This document shows, in pieces, positions 1 to 10,639 of a stretch of 64,000 bases of DNA. The position numbers were made by a program, and so were the translations under genes. Positions within the stretch are counted from its first letter, which is position 1; each line of letters starts with the position of its first letter. The stretch is from the NCBI RefSeq assembly GCF_019279795.1, contig NC_056735.1, positions 1,936,475,468-1,936,539,467 on the forward strand, written 5' to 3'. Origin of the DNA: Protopterus annectens (Eukaryota > Chordata > Ceratodontiformes > Protopteridae). The notes under the pieces are model-generated. The model worked only from the letters and a program-made list of their open reading frames with translations. It was not told where the DNA came from and made no database searches.

Positions 1-299
1 AGAGATTGCTCCAAGGCCCTTTGAATACACATGGCTGAGACTCCTACCCCGACAATAGGGTAAATAAGATGTTCTTTGCCCAGATAGAACTAGTTAAACC
101 ACTGATCCAGAAGAATAAAGTAAAAATAGTTTACCCCTTTACTTTAGACCATAGAAATTAGTATTTGAAGGATGTAATTTCCAATGAACCTGTAACTGAG
201 GTAGGGAGCTCTGTGCAGAGGTTGTACACTAGACAACTACCATCTTGGAATCGAGACATTTTACTCTCTATCGGGTGACATAAGGACTAACATTTAATT

Positions 300-470
300 T
301 GGATAGTTTGTCTATAATAAATATGGGATGTTGTCAAATGCTTTTGTGAGATCTAGATATGCAGTGTGTACTGATCTGCACTCATCCATTGCTTCCATAG
401 CCTTCTCAAAGAAGTCAACCAGGTTAAGTATGCAAGATTTGCACTTAAGATACCCAAACTGGTTTATGCT
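300..470 (-). pseudogene. CR1-like LINE reverse transcriptase fragment
   Basis: Read on the minus strand, this 170-bp stretch encodes a recognisable piece of a Jockey-superfamily (CR1-like) reverse transcriptase. It runs from a QFGY/CILNLVDFF segment to the motif A region DLTKAFDNIP. The same protein block occurs in the longer minus-strand copy around 47.6-47.8 kb (QFGFVKGRSCLLNL, DLSKAFDTIP). No full ORF remains and neither end of the LINE is visible, so this is an isolated remnant. Confidence rests on the aligned motif order; the exact limits are approximate. Confidence 0.7.
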
Positions 471-591
471 GAGAGTTTGTGTGTGTTTTTGTGTTGGGGG
501 GTGATGTTATACCTCTAAATTTCCTTAGAATAAAAAGTAAGTTCTGCAATATTGGGTGGTGAATACCAGATGCTAGGGAAATATAGTTATT

Positions 592-787
592 ATCTAGCCT
601 GGACAAGACTGTCCCATACCTCTGACTTGACCTCAGAGCCAGAATAGCCCCTTTGCAATACTCTGGGCCCATGTTCCTTCACTAAAAGTCCAACAAACAC
701 TTTGGACTCATGCACACCCCGTCTTTGAGCATGGAATCTCATCCATCTCCACAAACGCCTGCAATGTCTACCACAGATCAAGACCAA
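592..787 (-). pseudogene. Harbinger-type Myb/SANT gene fragment (second family)
   Basis: The minus strand encodes about 60 residues that align with the start of the Myb/SANT-like protein at 31.87-32.30 kb. Both share the pattern RFHAQR.GVHESKVFVGLLV..., then a short spacer and SE.KSE.W. This is the first two helices of a trihelix-type Myb/SANT domain of the kind carried by Harbinger transposons. The reading frame meets a stop after VWDSLVQAR, and the later part (the QCCQHYDDLK block of the 32-kb copy) was not found here. It is therefore a truncated or decayed copy. That it belongs to a DNA transposon is inference from family resemblance. Confidence 0.5.
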
Positions 788-799
788 TGTAGAATGATG

Positions 800-1500
800 G
801 TTTCACATCAACTGCAGTTATTGGACTTACTGGGAGTGAACACACTGTTTGAAAATGCTGCATGATGCTTACCATCGCTCAAACACTGTGCTTGGCAGTG
901 AGTAATGATAAGCAGAGCTCAGCATTGGCAAGCAATGCAATTTCAGGGTTATTGGATGTACAGGCCTTTGTCTATGTGTTTTAGGCAAAAGTGAAGACCA
1001 TGCCAGTCCACATAGCAGGAATACACTGATAAGAATATAGTACAAAATATATTTTCTGTTTTTGGCTGTCTGCTTCCTGGGTGGTCCAGGTTCTCCAGTT
1101 CCAGTGTTTGCGCTATGCAGTGCATCATGCAAGCAGTGGAAAAAAATATATTTAAATGAAGTAAACTAAGGAAAGGGAAAAGAAAATCCTGTGCTATCAT
1201 ACAATCCTAAGACTGGAATATCATGGCATGATCTGTGATGTGCACCAAACGTTTGGACTGAAAAATCCTCTTAGAAAGTAATTATACACATTGGAGATTC
1301 ATACTTCACAACTCTCACAAGAGCATTCACTATAAAGTTGTGTCATTTTGATGATATCAACTGTTGAACTTTCAAAGGCCAATATAAGTTAAATGTACAA
1401 TGACCAGTTAAATACCACAAATGCAGATGTAATAAGCAATAAGTTAGTTATGCACCTTGAGCATCAGACACAGATTTTTGTATCCCTGAATCAGAAAGGT
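800..1500. other. no gene recognised
   Basis: AT-rich sequence. A 30-40 bp part near 880-960 resembles the sequence upstream of the Myb/SANT gene at 32.3 kb, so this may be the 5' flank of the same transposon family. Nothing else is recognisable. Confidence 0.3.
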
Positions 1501-1999
1501 AGAACACAGGGATATGTCACAGTTTTATTCACTTCCACAGGGTGCTGTGTTGGGGGGCAGGAAGCCTAGGCTGACACAAATGGTCAGTGAGTGCATGTGA
1601 TTAAGAAGGAGAAGAAAGCAGATATTTGAACAAAACAACAAATGGGCAGTGAGACACAATGAGTAACTGTTGTGTGTGTGTCTGTAGGGGTCCTCCAGGT
1701 GAAATTGGTGTGTGAGTGTGTGCATGAATACAGCCAAGCTGAGTGCTAGCTCTACATCTTGGTGCATTGAACAGGTCTAGGCCATGCATGGTAGAGGTGG
1801 AATTTCATCACTGTTGTCCCCGACCACAGGAACTGGCTCTGACAGGAGTTGCACTGGCATGTTGACATCCAGGACCACGCTCAGATACAGTGCTGCTACA
1901 TGAACATGACTGCTGTCTGCTGGATGAACTCTCTTCATGGAAACACTAGGACCACAACCCCATGGGCTGCTACATCTGTGTGTGGGTAGTACACTCTTT

Positions 2000-3590
2000 G
2001 ATGGAGCAGTGGAAGTACTGCAACTATGGGAGCGTGGGCGGGAAAAGGCCATGTTGGCTGACAGCAGATGATGTGGCTGACCTATGTCCACGAGGATGCC
2101 ATTCCCCTTCCCGCAGAAGTGCCATCAATGACACTGCTTGTTCCATGACAGACACCCCTTGTTCCAACATGTCATTCATCTGATCCATTGAATTGGAAAC
2201 ACTGTGGAGGCAGTCACATATGTCAGACTGTGCCACATCCACAACCCTAAGCAGTTGTCTGGAGCACCTATGAGAACTTGTCTGTGCCTCTATGATGGCC
2301 CTAAACATATGCTGCATGGCACTGGAAGTGACACCTGCACCAGGTGGAGGAGAGACAGCAGGCTCCCTCTGAGCATCCCTATCAATCCTCCTGCATGGCC
2401 ACCTTGCCCACACTTTGGCTATGGCCAGACTCAACAGGCACTTAAGCTGCAGTAGCCACATGACCCTGATCAACGTTCTTTCCCTCCACCTGTCCAATAT
2501 CTTTGGACTAAATGGACTTGGTACCTTTAGGCCTACTTGCTGTGTAAAATGTAAATGCAGGGCCTCAGGTTGACCAACATCATCATCAGTGTCTGTTGAT
2601 ACACTGACATCAGGTGGCACAGGGCCCACAGCTCCACTGTTAGAATCATCTGTGATAAAAAACAAGAAACAAAGGATTACATTAATACTGGCACTACTAT
2701 AGTGCAATATATGCTAACAAAGTAACACTGCTGCCACATTTACAGACAGTCCAGCAATACACACAACATACCTGAGATCAAAATCTCATACTACAAAGTT
2801 TGTTTAAATTTTTCAGCAGTACTGGCATAAAAAATTTGGCTTACCAGCTGCAGAAGGTAAGCGTTCCTGGTGGCCTGATGGTCCTGAAATAAGTTAAGCA
2901 AGAGGTAAGTGCAACACTATCACAATCAACAGTAACAGAGGGGGTAATACATTTGCCCCTTTAAACATGCAGTAAACAATTGTTTAAACAAGGACATAGC
3001 TGACATCTCCTAGCTAACTTATAACTGTAGCAATCTTCAATCCCTCCCAACCAAATAGATACATGTGACAGAGAATTAACTTATTCATTTAAATTCTTTA
3101 ATTATACAACAGTATTCAACTGTTCAGATAACAAGGGCTACCTGTGCACTCCTCTTGGGATGTGGTTGGTATGTCTGAAGAGCTGGGTGGAACATCCAAT
3201 ACATGTTGGACTACAGTCTCCTGGAAGCTTTCTGTATTTCTTATATTGGCTAGTAACTGTTTATTGCGGGTCAGAGGGGGTTCTCTTGCAGGGCCTCTCC
3301 CTGTAACCAATAGGCCATGGCCTACTGCAGCTGCTCACCTTCTTGCAGAGTCTATCATGTCAGTGACCCTTTGGCACACCTGTTCATATGTTCTTCCATT
3401 GCCACCCATGGCATTGACATTAGCAACAATTTGCTGCCATATTAGCAGCCTATGGTCCATAGTTTGCCTTTCTCTTTGAAAAAGAAAGGGACTATACTGC
3501 CAAAAAACATTGATGATTGTTTGTTTTTTGCCATCCATAAAGGATTGTTGACGTGAATTCAACAGCCTTACTGGCATTATTGTAGGTGCC
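2000..3590 (-). pseudogene. Harbinger Myb/SANT-like protein gene, copy A (three exons seen)
   Basis: The gene reads leftwards. Exon 3142-3590 follows a polypyrimidine tract and AG, and holds the Myb/SANT domain: SFMDGKKQTIINVFWQY, then IWQQIVANVNAMGG and RTYEQVCQRVTDM, which is the trihelix pattern of Harbinger Myb proteins. It ends at a GT donor. A 39-bp exon at 2845-2883 is bounded by AG and GT. The last exon begins at 2649 after ...TTTTTATCACAG and encodes an acidic stretch (STDTDDDVGQ), a basic WRER/CRRIDRD part and a C-terminal helix-rich part (MDQMNDMLEQGVSVMEQ). The same three exons occur in copy B, which supports the splice sites. A frameshift near 2030-2090 breaks the C-terminus, and exon 1 has frame damage after DSARR. 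Confidence 0.7.
2845..2883 (-). other. 39-bp microexon of the Harbinger Myb gene, copy A
   Basis: On the minus strand a CTTATTTCAG acceptor precedes this segment and a GTAAGCC donor follows it. It is 39 bp long, exactly 13 codons. Copy B has a matching 39-bp segment with acceptor and donor at 23138-23176, while most intron sequence around it differs. Confidence 0.6.
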
Positions 3591-3699
3591 CTAAAAGAAA
3601 ACAGATGTATAATACACATAAGTATCACATAACTATAAAATAAGTGTTTACAGATACAACATAAAAGGTAGCCAGACAGCATTACCCACTGGGGAAACA

Positions 3700-5390
3700 G
3701 ACAGTCTACAGATGTGAAATACTAACAACAGACCTGATGCAAAACAAGGAGAGAAACAAGAGTAACATATCCTTATTATTGCCAGAAGAGTAACTCACCT
3801 TAACCCCCACCCTGACAAAAGAACAGGCATGTGACAATTTTGGCTAACAAAACATCTTTGAAATGCTAAAAGTGCTGTCAAAGGACTTGTCCCTGAAACA
3901 TTTGTACATATTTCTCAACAGCATTCCTTTACATGCATTTTTATGTCTTGACAATCATGTCTACCTCTGAAATGGCTTGACAAACATGGCCATGCCATCA
4001 GTACACTTCTAAGTAATACATACAGATAACAGTGTAAAAGGCTGTGCTTCACGTTATTGTTAAATTCATTCCAGCATATACAGTATGTAGGTGACAAAAC
4101 TGAACCATACCTTTTAAGATTCAGTAGTCCTCTGTGCAGATTACCTGAAGAAAATGCTTTCTCCCATTATTCCAAACATATAGAACTCTTCTCAACATCA
4201 GTTTTCCTAGCTACAAGGTTGCCTTTTTTATATATGGTTTAGATTATTAATGGATTGCAGCTGTGAGTGACTACTGTTTGGAAGGAGGAAATCACAACAG
4301 CACTACAGGCTGCTTTACATACACTGAGTTTATCAGTTTAGATCTAGAAAGTGGGGGGAATTCAGTAAAGTCTGCACATTTTTTTTCATGTACGCATTGC
4401 TCTGTGATGCATACATGAGCGTGAACAATTTCAGATTCAGTAAACATTGCTTAGCAGCACGCAAACATGTGCACATTTCTGCTTCAGTAGGTGAATATTA
4501 TGCAAATGAGGCAGGTGAAGTGATCAAACAAGGCAAAGGCATGCATATAGACTCCGTGTACGTGGTCGTAGTATACATGGAAATTTTCCATGTAGAGGAG
4601 TCAACACGGGCAGAAGAGGATGTAAATGTCCACAAATATGGATATAACTCCCCTGAAAATAGTAGATCACATATATACAGGTGTAAAACATACATTGAGG
4701 GTGTTTGTAAAAGGAAGCAGATATTTGAAATGAATAATAATTTTTTTATAATTTTGGCAAGTTTGCACTATGCACTGCATTGTGCAAACATGCTTAACAG
4801 AAAAAAAATTAAAATAACATATATAATGTATTTTACACAAATCAGGTCGGTACAACTGTGCATCCAGCTTACACAGCTAGGAACCATGTAGTTTCCTGGC
4901 TGTAAGAATGAATATGTATGCAAATGAGGTTCCTTTGTTGAATCACTGAAAAGAGCAACCGTGTTTACGTATCTCACTCGTGTAGTCTCCTACATGGTTT
5001 TGATACTCACACTATGTTATTTTTAGGAATTTTTAGTGTTCAGCATGTGTGTTTGCATGGTGTGCTGCATAGCTTTGCATGAGCATACTACTTACGTGAC
5101 ACTGATGACATAGGCATTTGTCAAGGAAAACAGATATATTCAATTAATAATATATGCTTTTGTATAAGCTATGCTGCATGGTGTGGCACTCAGTGCCGCA
5201 CCATGCACTGAACTAGGGCCTTTAAATCAGAAAAATTACACCCTAGGCAGGTGAGATGCATCATAATTAGACAATCTAATATGGTGGACCTACAGTACAA
5301 CTGTAATAAAGTATGCATACACCCTACATTCTGATTTTCCATCAATACTCTGAATCATTGGAGTAGAGGCTTGGAAATTTTAACTAAGAT
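3700..5390. other. Harbinger copy A divergent intergenic spacer
   Basis: This spacer separates the divergent Myb and transposase genes and should hold both promoters. It has repeated GCATTGC/TTAGCA-type words and (A)n stretches near 4390-4830 that resemble the ~125-bp tandem units at 32.5-33.0 kb. A 167-codon open frame at 4388-4891 shows no recognisable domain and is treated as chance. No defined promoter element could be supported. Confidence 0.4.
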
Positions 5391-5391
5391 A

Positions 5392-6537
5392 ATGCTAGGG
5401 GCTGCTGCAGCTTTCCTACATCTGTATGTGCTAGATGCTAAAGTCAATACTGCTGGTGCGGTTGACAATAGGCCTAGGCCAAGAAGGAGAAGAGTGGTCA
5501 GGCACAGGGTAACCTCCTAGGAGTTACATGAGCTTGAGATTGTAGAGCACTGCAGGGTGGACAGGGACATATTACAAGAGCTCAGTGAGCTCTGCCACCC
5601 TCAACTCAGAGCCAGAGCAAACAAAGGGGAACCCATCACAGTGGAAACTAAGGTATATGTAGCCCTTAGGATACTAGCTACAGGTCCCTCTCAAAGACCA
5701 AATGGAGACATGATGAGGGTGTCACAAGCATCTCCATCCAGGATACTCCACCAGTTCTGGATGCTATCCTCCCACATGCCAGTGAGTGCATATATTTTCC
5801 CCTAGACCCTGAGATGAGGGCCAGCAATATGCAACACTTCTACCATGTAGCACACTATCCTGAAGTACTGGGTGCCATAGATTGAACAGATGTACACTTC
5901 AAGGCACCACCTGGTGAGTAGGGTAGAATCTACATTAACCGCAAGGGATAGCACTCCATCAACTGCCAAGTCATGTGCAATGCCAGGTGATTATCTTGAA
6001 TGTGTGTGCTGGCAACTGTGGAGGTTATCACAGCTCCCACATCTGGCACACATCACAGCTGTACCGAATATTTGCTAGGGAGGATGTCCGACGGGGCCAT
6101 TTACTGGGGATGTTGGCTATGACCTAAAACCATGGATGATGACACCCATCAGAAATGCACACACATCCAGGGAAGAACACCATAACAAGGTACATGCACA
6201 AGCTAGGAAATCATAGAGCATGTGCTTTGGCTTCTGAAGTCACGGTTCTGGTGCTTTGATATATCTGGCGGAGCTGTCCAGTATACTTCAGCCATATGTG
6301 CACAGATATTCACAGTATATGCTATGCAACACAATCCTGTGGAAACAGCTGCAATAGGGACAGCAAAGGGAAAGGATACATAGCCCTCCACCAGTGCCTA
6401 GGTCATTACAGCCACAGTCACAGGAGAACTCAGAGGAGGAACCCCCTGATGATGTCCTGATAGGCAGATATAGGCTTGCTCAGTATGCCCTGGTATTGGT
6501 TAAGAGACAACGCATAGCACATTCACTGACAACCTAG
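5392..6537 (+). pseudogene. HARBI1-like DDE transposase, copy A
   Basis: A broken HARBI1-type (DDE_Tnp_4) nuclease gene of about 380 codons, close to the usual 350-400. The chosen ATG at 5392 leads into a basic N-terminus (RPRPRRRRVVRHRV), an in-frame TAG at 5518, then ELHELEIVEHCRV and the helix-turn-helix region (VALRILATG, MRVSQASPSRILHQF). After a frameshift near 5750 comes the first catalytic Asp in GAID (codon 5880-5882). A TGA replaces the expected Gly codon right after it. Next are APPGE, HSINCQVMCNA, then GDVGYDLKPWMMTP with the second Asp (6109-6111). The catalytic Glu sits in IEHVLWLLKSRFWC (6216-6218), followed by SGGAVQYTSAIC and QHN. All three DDE codons survive, but in different frames. 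The protein would cut at Harbinger termini together with the Myb partner; this copy cannot make it. Confidence 0.85.
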
Positions 6538-6811
6538 GGACCTAAAGATTAACACCTTACTCCTACTCACATACAGATATGAAAATTGTTGTCAGCCAAA
6601 TCACACATCCTCTACCTATCCATGAATTGACTGTGTACTGCTCACATCAGACAGAGTCAACCCAGAACTACAGCTGAATCAACTGCTAAACATGCAAGGT
6701 AAGTCCTTAACCTAAGAAAAACAAGTATAAGGTGTCCAGACAACCACTCAGCAGGTACTCGTAATGACAGTTTATTGCGTTCTCAGTAAAACCACACTCA
6801 AAACATGATAG

Positions 6812-6862
6812 TCCACAGATTAAGCGCTTTCGTCAGAATTACCAACTTCATCAGAATACACA
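6812..6862 (-). ncRNA. hammerhead-ribozyme-like motif, left arm
   Basis: On the minus strand the order is ATT, CTGATGA (6848-6854), a short hairpin (stem II), GAAA (6828-6831), AGC/GCT as a loop-less stem III, a T at the expected cleavage position, then AAT, which can pair with the ATT before the core. This is the type I hammerhead order with a very short stem III, as reported for Penelope-like elements and retrozymes. One extra A lies between CTGATGA and stem II, and stem I has only three clear pairs. Activity is unknown. Confidence 0.45.
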
Positions 6863-7729
6863 TAATACAACTCTAAGGATTTAAATACCTTCTCAAAAAG
6901 CAAAAACCCTAACATCACATCTACTATTAGATCACTTCCTGTCAACTAATGCACATATTTAAAGGAAATAATACCTGACTTAAATTGCCAAGACATATGA
7001 AAAAGTATACTCCCATATTGCAAATAAATATAAAAATGTAAACACACATACATATCACCAATAAATATAAATGTATATAAATATATAACAAACAACTGTA
7101 AATACTATGATACAAAAAATGGGGTAATAAACCCATGAAATAGCAATAAAAACCTTTTAAATACTTTTTTAAATATTTTTTAAATATAAAACAAAGCTCT
7201 TAGCTTAAACAAGGGCATAATACTTATACACTCATTAATGCCAGGATATGAGCCTGCATTCAACTTAATTTGCCATTTTAACTCTAATAATTCTAAATAA
7301 TCATTAGAGTTAAAATGGCAAATTAAATTGAATGCAGGATCATATCCAGGCATTAACAAGTGTATAAGTATTATGCCCTTGTTGAAGCTAAGAGCTTTGT
7401 TTTATATTTAAAAAATATTTAAAACATATTTAAAAGGTTTTTATTGCTACTTCATAGGTTTATTATGCCATTTTTTGTATCATAGTATTTACAGTTGTTT
7501 TTTATATATTTATATACATTTATATTTATTGGTGATATGCATGTGTGTTTACATTTTTATATTTATTTGCAATATGGGAGTATACTTTTTCATATGTCTT
7601 GGCAATTTAAGTCAGGTATTAGTTCCTTTAAATATGTGCATTAGTTGACAGGAAGTGATCTAATAGTAGGATGTGATGTCAGGGTTTTTGCTTTTTGGGA
7701 GGGTATTTAAATCCTTTGAGTTGTATTAT

Positions 7730-7781
7730 GTGTATTCTGATGAAATTGGTTATTCCAACAAAAGCGCTTAATCTGTGGACT
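7730..7781 (+). ncRNA. degenerate hammerhead-like motif, right arm
   Basis: This is the mirror copy of the left-arm motif: CTGATGA at 7737-7743, a TTGG/CCAA stem II, then AAAA where GAAA is required, and AGCGCTT. The G-to-A change at the core guanine should abolish cleavage. Stem II is better paired here than in the left arm. Confidence 0.4.
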
Positions 7782-7914
7782 ATCGTGTTTTGAGTGTGGT
7801 TTTATTGAGAACCCAATAAATTGCCATTACGAGTACCTGCTGAGTGGTTGTCTGGATACCTTATATTTGTTTTTCTTGGTTTGTGTTTCCTTTGGACCAG
7901 TAAGTCCATAACCT

Positions 7915-8250
7915 ATACAGTAGTATAGTGGATTGTTAGGTTATGTCATTGTAACTATGGCCTGGATAAATTATGCAAGTAACTATATCGGGCTATTTGG
8001 ACAGAATTTTCATCCACGTGGCACTACAGACACCCATTCCACTGGCATGTCACCATTTGTAGTCAGAAGGCCTCATACATGGAATATTCATGCAGTATTT
8101 CTGCATCAGGTTACTGGTACTTTATTTAAGGGACATGTTATAAAGTGAGGTCAAATGATAGACAGACTAGTGTGTGTCCTAGCAGAACATGGGCTTTTGT
8201 TACCGCACACCTCAAAACAGCAGTGTCCCCTTGTAACTGCCATAACAATA
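7915..8250. other. no gene recognised
   Basis: Sequence between the fold-back and the 3' tail of the next LINE. It probably continues the target that the fold-back entered, perhaps the right flank of Harbinger copy A. A 71-codon open frame at 7933-8148 has no recognised domain. Confidence 0.3.
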
Positions 8251-9305
8251 CATAGGTTGATAGGTTCATAGGTGGGTTCTAGGCTAATGGCCCTGGAGCC
8301 TTTACAAGCCTAGCCCATAGGATTACCCTGGCATCGCGCCACCCAACCTTAGTTCCTAGTGCCTCTGTTGAGTAGAGCCACTGGAGTGATTCCCGGGGTG
8401 AATTTTCTATTTCTCATCCACTCACCAAGATTTCTCTTGAAGAGGGCCAGTGAGGTGCTCTGCTTGACATGCATGGGAAGTCTATCCCATAGCATGGGCA
8501 GTCTCTGGGTTATGAACTGTCCCTCCAGCAATTTCTGTTGATTGTGGTAATGAGGTTGAGGTCTCTGGAGTGTGTGGTGTGGAGGGATTGGGATTTTTTT
8601 AGATGTAGCATTTCTAACAGACCTGGGTCAGACATGGCTTTGAATGTCAAGCAGAGATTACCCCTAAGTAGGTGATATGATACAGAGAATAGTTGGAGTT
8701 TTTTGAGTCTGTCCATATAAGACAAGTGTTTAAGGCCTAGGATCCTCTTTATGAGGTACTTTTCTGGCCTCTCCAGTTGTTGAAGGTGTCTAGTGATGTA
8801 CATGCCAAATGGGGCATTGTACTCTATGATTGGCCTAATGAGGGAAGAGTAGATGGAGATAATGACCTCTTGCCTCCTGGATGCAAAACCCTTAGTAATG
8901 AGATGTGCCACATAGAAGGACTTTCTGACCACAGTCACAACGTGGTGGTCAAAACAGAGGTTGCTGTCAACCTGTGTTCCCAGATCTCTTATAACACCTT
9001 CTGTGTTCAGTGGACTACAATCAATGTGGTAATTCAAGGGAACCAGGTGTTTCCCAAAGGGGATGAAGACACATTTTTTGGCCTTGAGCTTAAGGCCATG
9101 GTTCTGACACCAGTCATTGGTCTCATTGAGGCCTTTCTGTGGGATGTCAACATCACTTGGGGAGATAATAATAGCTTCCAACTTGCAATCATCTGCAAAC
9201 TTTGTCAGCCAGAGTCCTTTCATGTTGGCCTGGACTTCAGAGAAGTAGATACCAAACAGGAGAGGAACCAGGACCAAACCGTGTGGGACTCGTCTATGCT
9301 GTATG
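8251..9305 (-). pseudogene. 5'-truncated CR1-like LINE, RT C-terminal part
   Basis: The minus strand starts inside the reverse transcriptase at a worn VPQGSVLGPLLF-type block (VPHGLVLVPLLFG) and keeps the catalytic FADDCKL motif. It goes on through the thumb and C-terminal region (KGLNETNDWCQNHGL, YNAPFGMYITRHLQQLE, LFSVSYHLLRGNL). The 3' end carries the tail of repeated cataggtt words (8251-8272), the short-repeat tail also seen on the other copies here. A frame break near 8510-8530 separates the last WDRLPMHVKQS segment. The 5' truncation at about 9.3 kb is typical of LINE insertion. The 255-codon open stretch is long for a dead copy, so it is among the younger copies in the window. Confidence 0.8.
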
Positions 9306-9452
9306 AGTATTTCACACAGTTAGTATGCCACATAGCATTAGAACAGTAATGTACAATTTGAACTTACATATTGTGTGTCTGTTAACTGAGAATATCAAAG
9401 AACATATTTATGAAGGTGATGGTGTAATGAACGATCCCCTGCCTATCAAGCA

Positions 9453-9522
9453 GTCTCTGTGGCTCAAAGGACTAAGGCAGGTTGCTTGGTTGATGGAGTT
9501 CAGGGTTCTAATCCATAGATAT
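9453..9522 (+). repeat. tRNA-like sequence, possible SINE head
   Basis: An A-box-like TGGCTCAAAGG (9460-9470) is followed 33 bases later by GGGTTCTAATCC (9503-9514), which fits the RNA polymerase III B box GGTTCNANNCC exactly. The acceptor stem does not pair well, so this is not a working tRNA gene. A tRNA-derived SINE head or tRNA pseudogene is the likely reading. No poly(A) tail or target duplication was confirmed. Confidence 0.35.
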
Positions 9523-9845
9523 CCAGGCATTTGGCATATTAAGGAGTAATATGTATAAATTTACAAACAGCGACTGTTTGTGTGCTATACTAGCATTAAC
9601 GTAGCACTCATATCACTGACAAATTTGTGTCTGTGCCACATATCCAAAACCTATTTAAAGAGTGATAGGTAATATTGGATTAGTCAGTACCAGAACTGTA
9701 AAAGTTGGGACTTGAAACCATATATCAGCATGCATATGTTGAAAATATGTCTAAGTTCCACCTGCAACATGATGTACTATGACAATGGAATAACAGCAAT
9801 GAATGAAAAATTGTGCTGTGATGTAATTTATAGAGATTTGTCAGG

Positions 9846-10236
9846 GCCATACACAAAGCACTAATCAATAAACTAAAACAACTAGGTATTGATGCACTCT
9901 TGATAAGATGGCTAGCTGCATGGCTTACATAGAGGACATGGCAAGTGTCATACAGCAGTTGGATAAGTGGAATAATTGGTTACAGCCAAGGTGCCCCACA
10001 GGGCTCTGTCCTAGGCCCAGACGTGTTCAGATTTCCCTTTAGACCTATCCATTTCATTTGTGTTGTTCCACAGTCTGTATGCAGATGACTTGAAATTGGG
10101 TATACTGATTACATGTGTTACAGAGAGGGCACGTCTGCTAAATAACTTGACTAAATTGACCATTTGGTCACAGGAGTATAATATGCTGTTAAATATATCA
10201 CAAATTAAGCATATGAGATTTGGAAGACATAAATAG
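9846..10236 (+). pseudogene. LINE reverse transcriptase fragment
   Basis: The plus strand encodes, across frames, LGIDALLIRWLAAWLT, then GAPQGSVLGP, then after a frameshift LYADDLKLG followed by NLTKLTIWSQEYNM. These are RT motifs B and C with the thumb start in the right order. The intact YADD and the wording differ from the FADD-type copies in this window, so it may be another Jockey-superfamily lineage. Stops and frameshifts make it a pseudogene. No 3' tail was found. Confidence 0.7.
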
Positions 10237-10492
10237 GTGAATATTACTTATAGTGCACATTGATTGAAACTGTAGATTTGATTATGGACCTGAGTATATA
10301 GGTAAATCCAGCTTTGAGTTTTTGTAATCATATCATAATTCCAGTCTGGAGTACATATAGCTGTGGACTGGAGTCAATTTATGGAACATTAAGTCTCTGA
10401 TGTAAGCAATGCACTGCCCAAGCTGAAAATACCACTATGTATGCCTATACACTTAATTAAGCCGAGCACAAATCTGTTACTTCTTGCACAGT

Positions 10493-10631
<139 letters not shown>

Positions 10632-10639
10632 GTCTGTAT

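Larger units (their letters stand above)
1500..6710. mobile_element. Harbinger (PIF/Harbinger) DNA transposon, copy A
   Basis: This 5-kb block carries the two genes that define animal Harbinger transposons: a Myb/SANT-like DNA-binding protein (minus strand, 2.0-3.6 kb) and a HARBI1-type DDE transposase (plus strand, 5.39-6.54 kb). They are transcribed away from each other across a 1.8-kb spacer. In this family the Myb protein and the transposase are known to work together in binding and cutting the element ends. The terminal inverted repeats and 3-bp target site were not located, so the limits are estimates. The left limit is set by homology with copies B and C (the transcript tail near 1.5-1.8 kb); the right limit is set by the fold-back that begins at 6714. 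Both genes are broken. Confidence 0.7.
6714..7899 (+). mobile_element. 1.2-kb fold-back insertion with 15-bp target duplication (Penelope-like?)
   Basis: The two ~570-bp halves are inverted copies of one another around a 14-base loop (7289-7302). Directly outside lie near-identical 15-bp direct repeats (gtaagtccttaacct at 6699-6713, gtaagtccataacct at 7900-7914). The right side carries about 20 extra bases between the arm end (~7879) and the target duplication; the left arm starts at once. A 14-15-bp duplication points to reverse-transcription-type insertion, not to a DNA transposon. Each arm, read towards its outer end, has an AATAAA-type word and a hammerhead-like core. A single-armed relative lies at 60.15-60.72 kb. 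Penelope-like elements commonly show inverted partial copies and hammerhead motifs; assignment to them is inference, as no ORF is present. Confidence 0.65.

Noticed and set aside
4388..4891. 167-codon plus-strand frame between the Harbinger Myb and transposase genes
   Set aside because: No recognisable domain, composition like the surrounding spacer, and no matching frame in copies B or C.
6699..7914. The 6.7-7.9 kb palindrome as an assembly hairpin artefact
   Set aside because: The arms differ at many positions and 15-bp direct repeats flank the insertion, so a simple sequencing fold-back error is unlikely. Long-read confirmation would settle it.
8777..9349. 190-codon plus-strand frame over the LINE at 8.25-9.3 kb
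   Set aside because: It is the antisense shadow of the RT C-terminal frame, which has clear family motifs.
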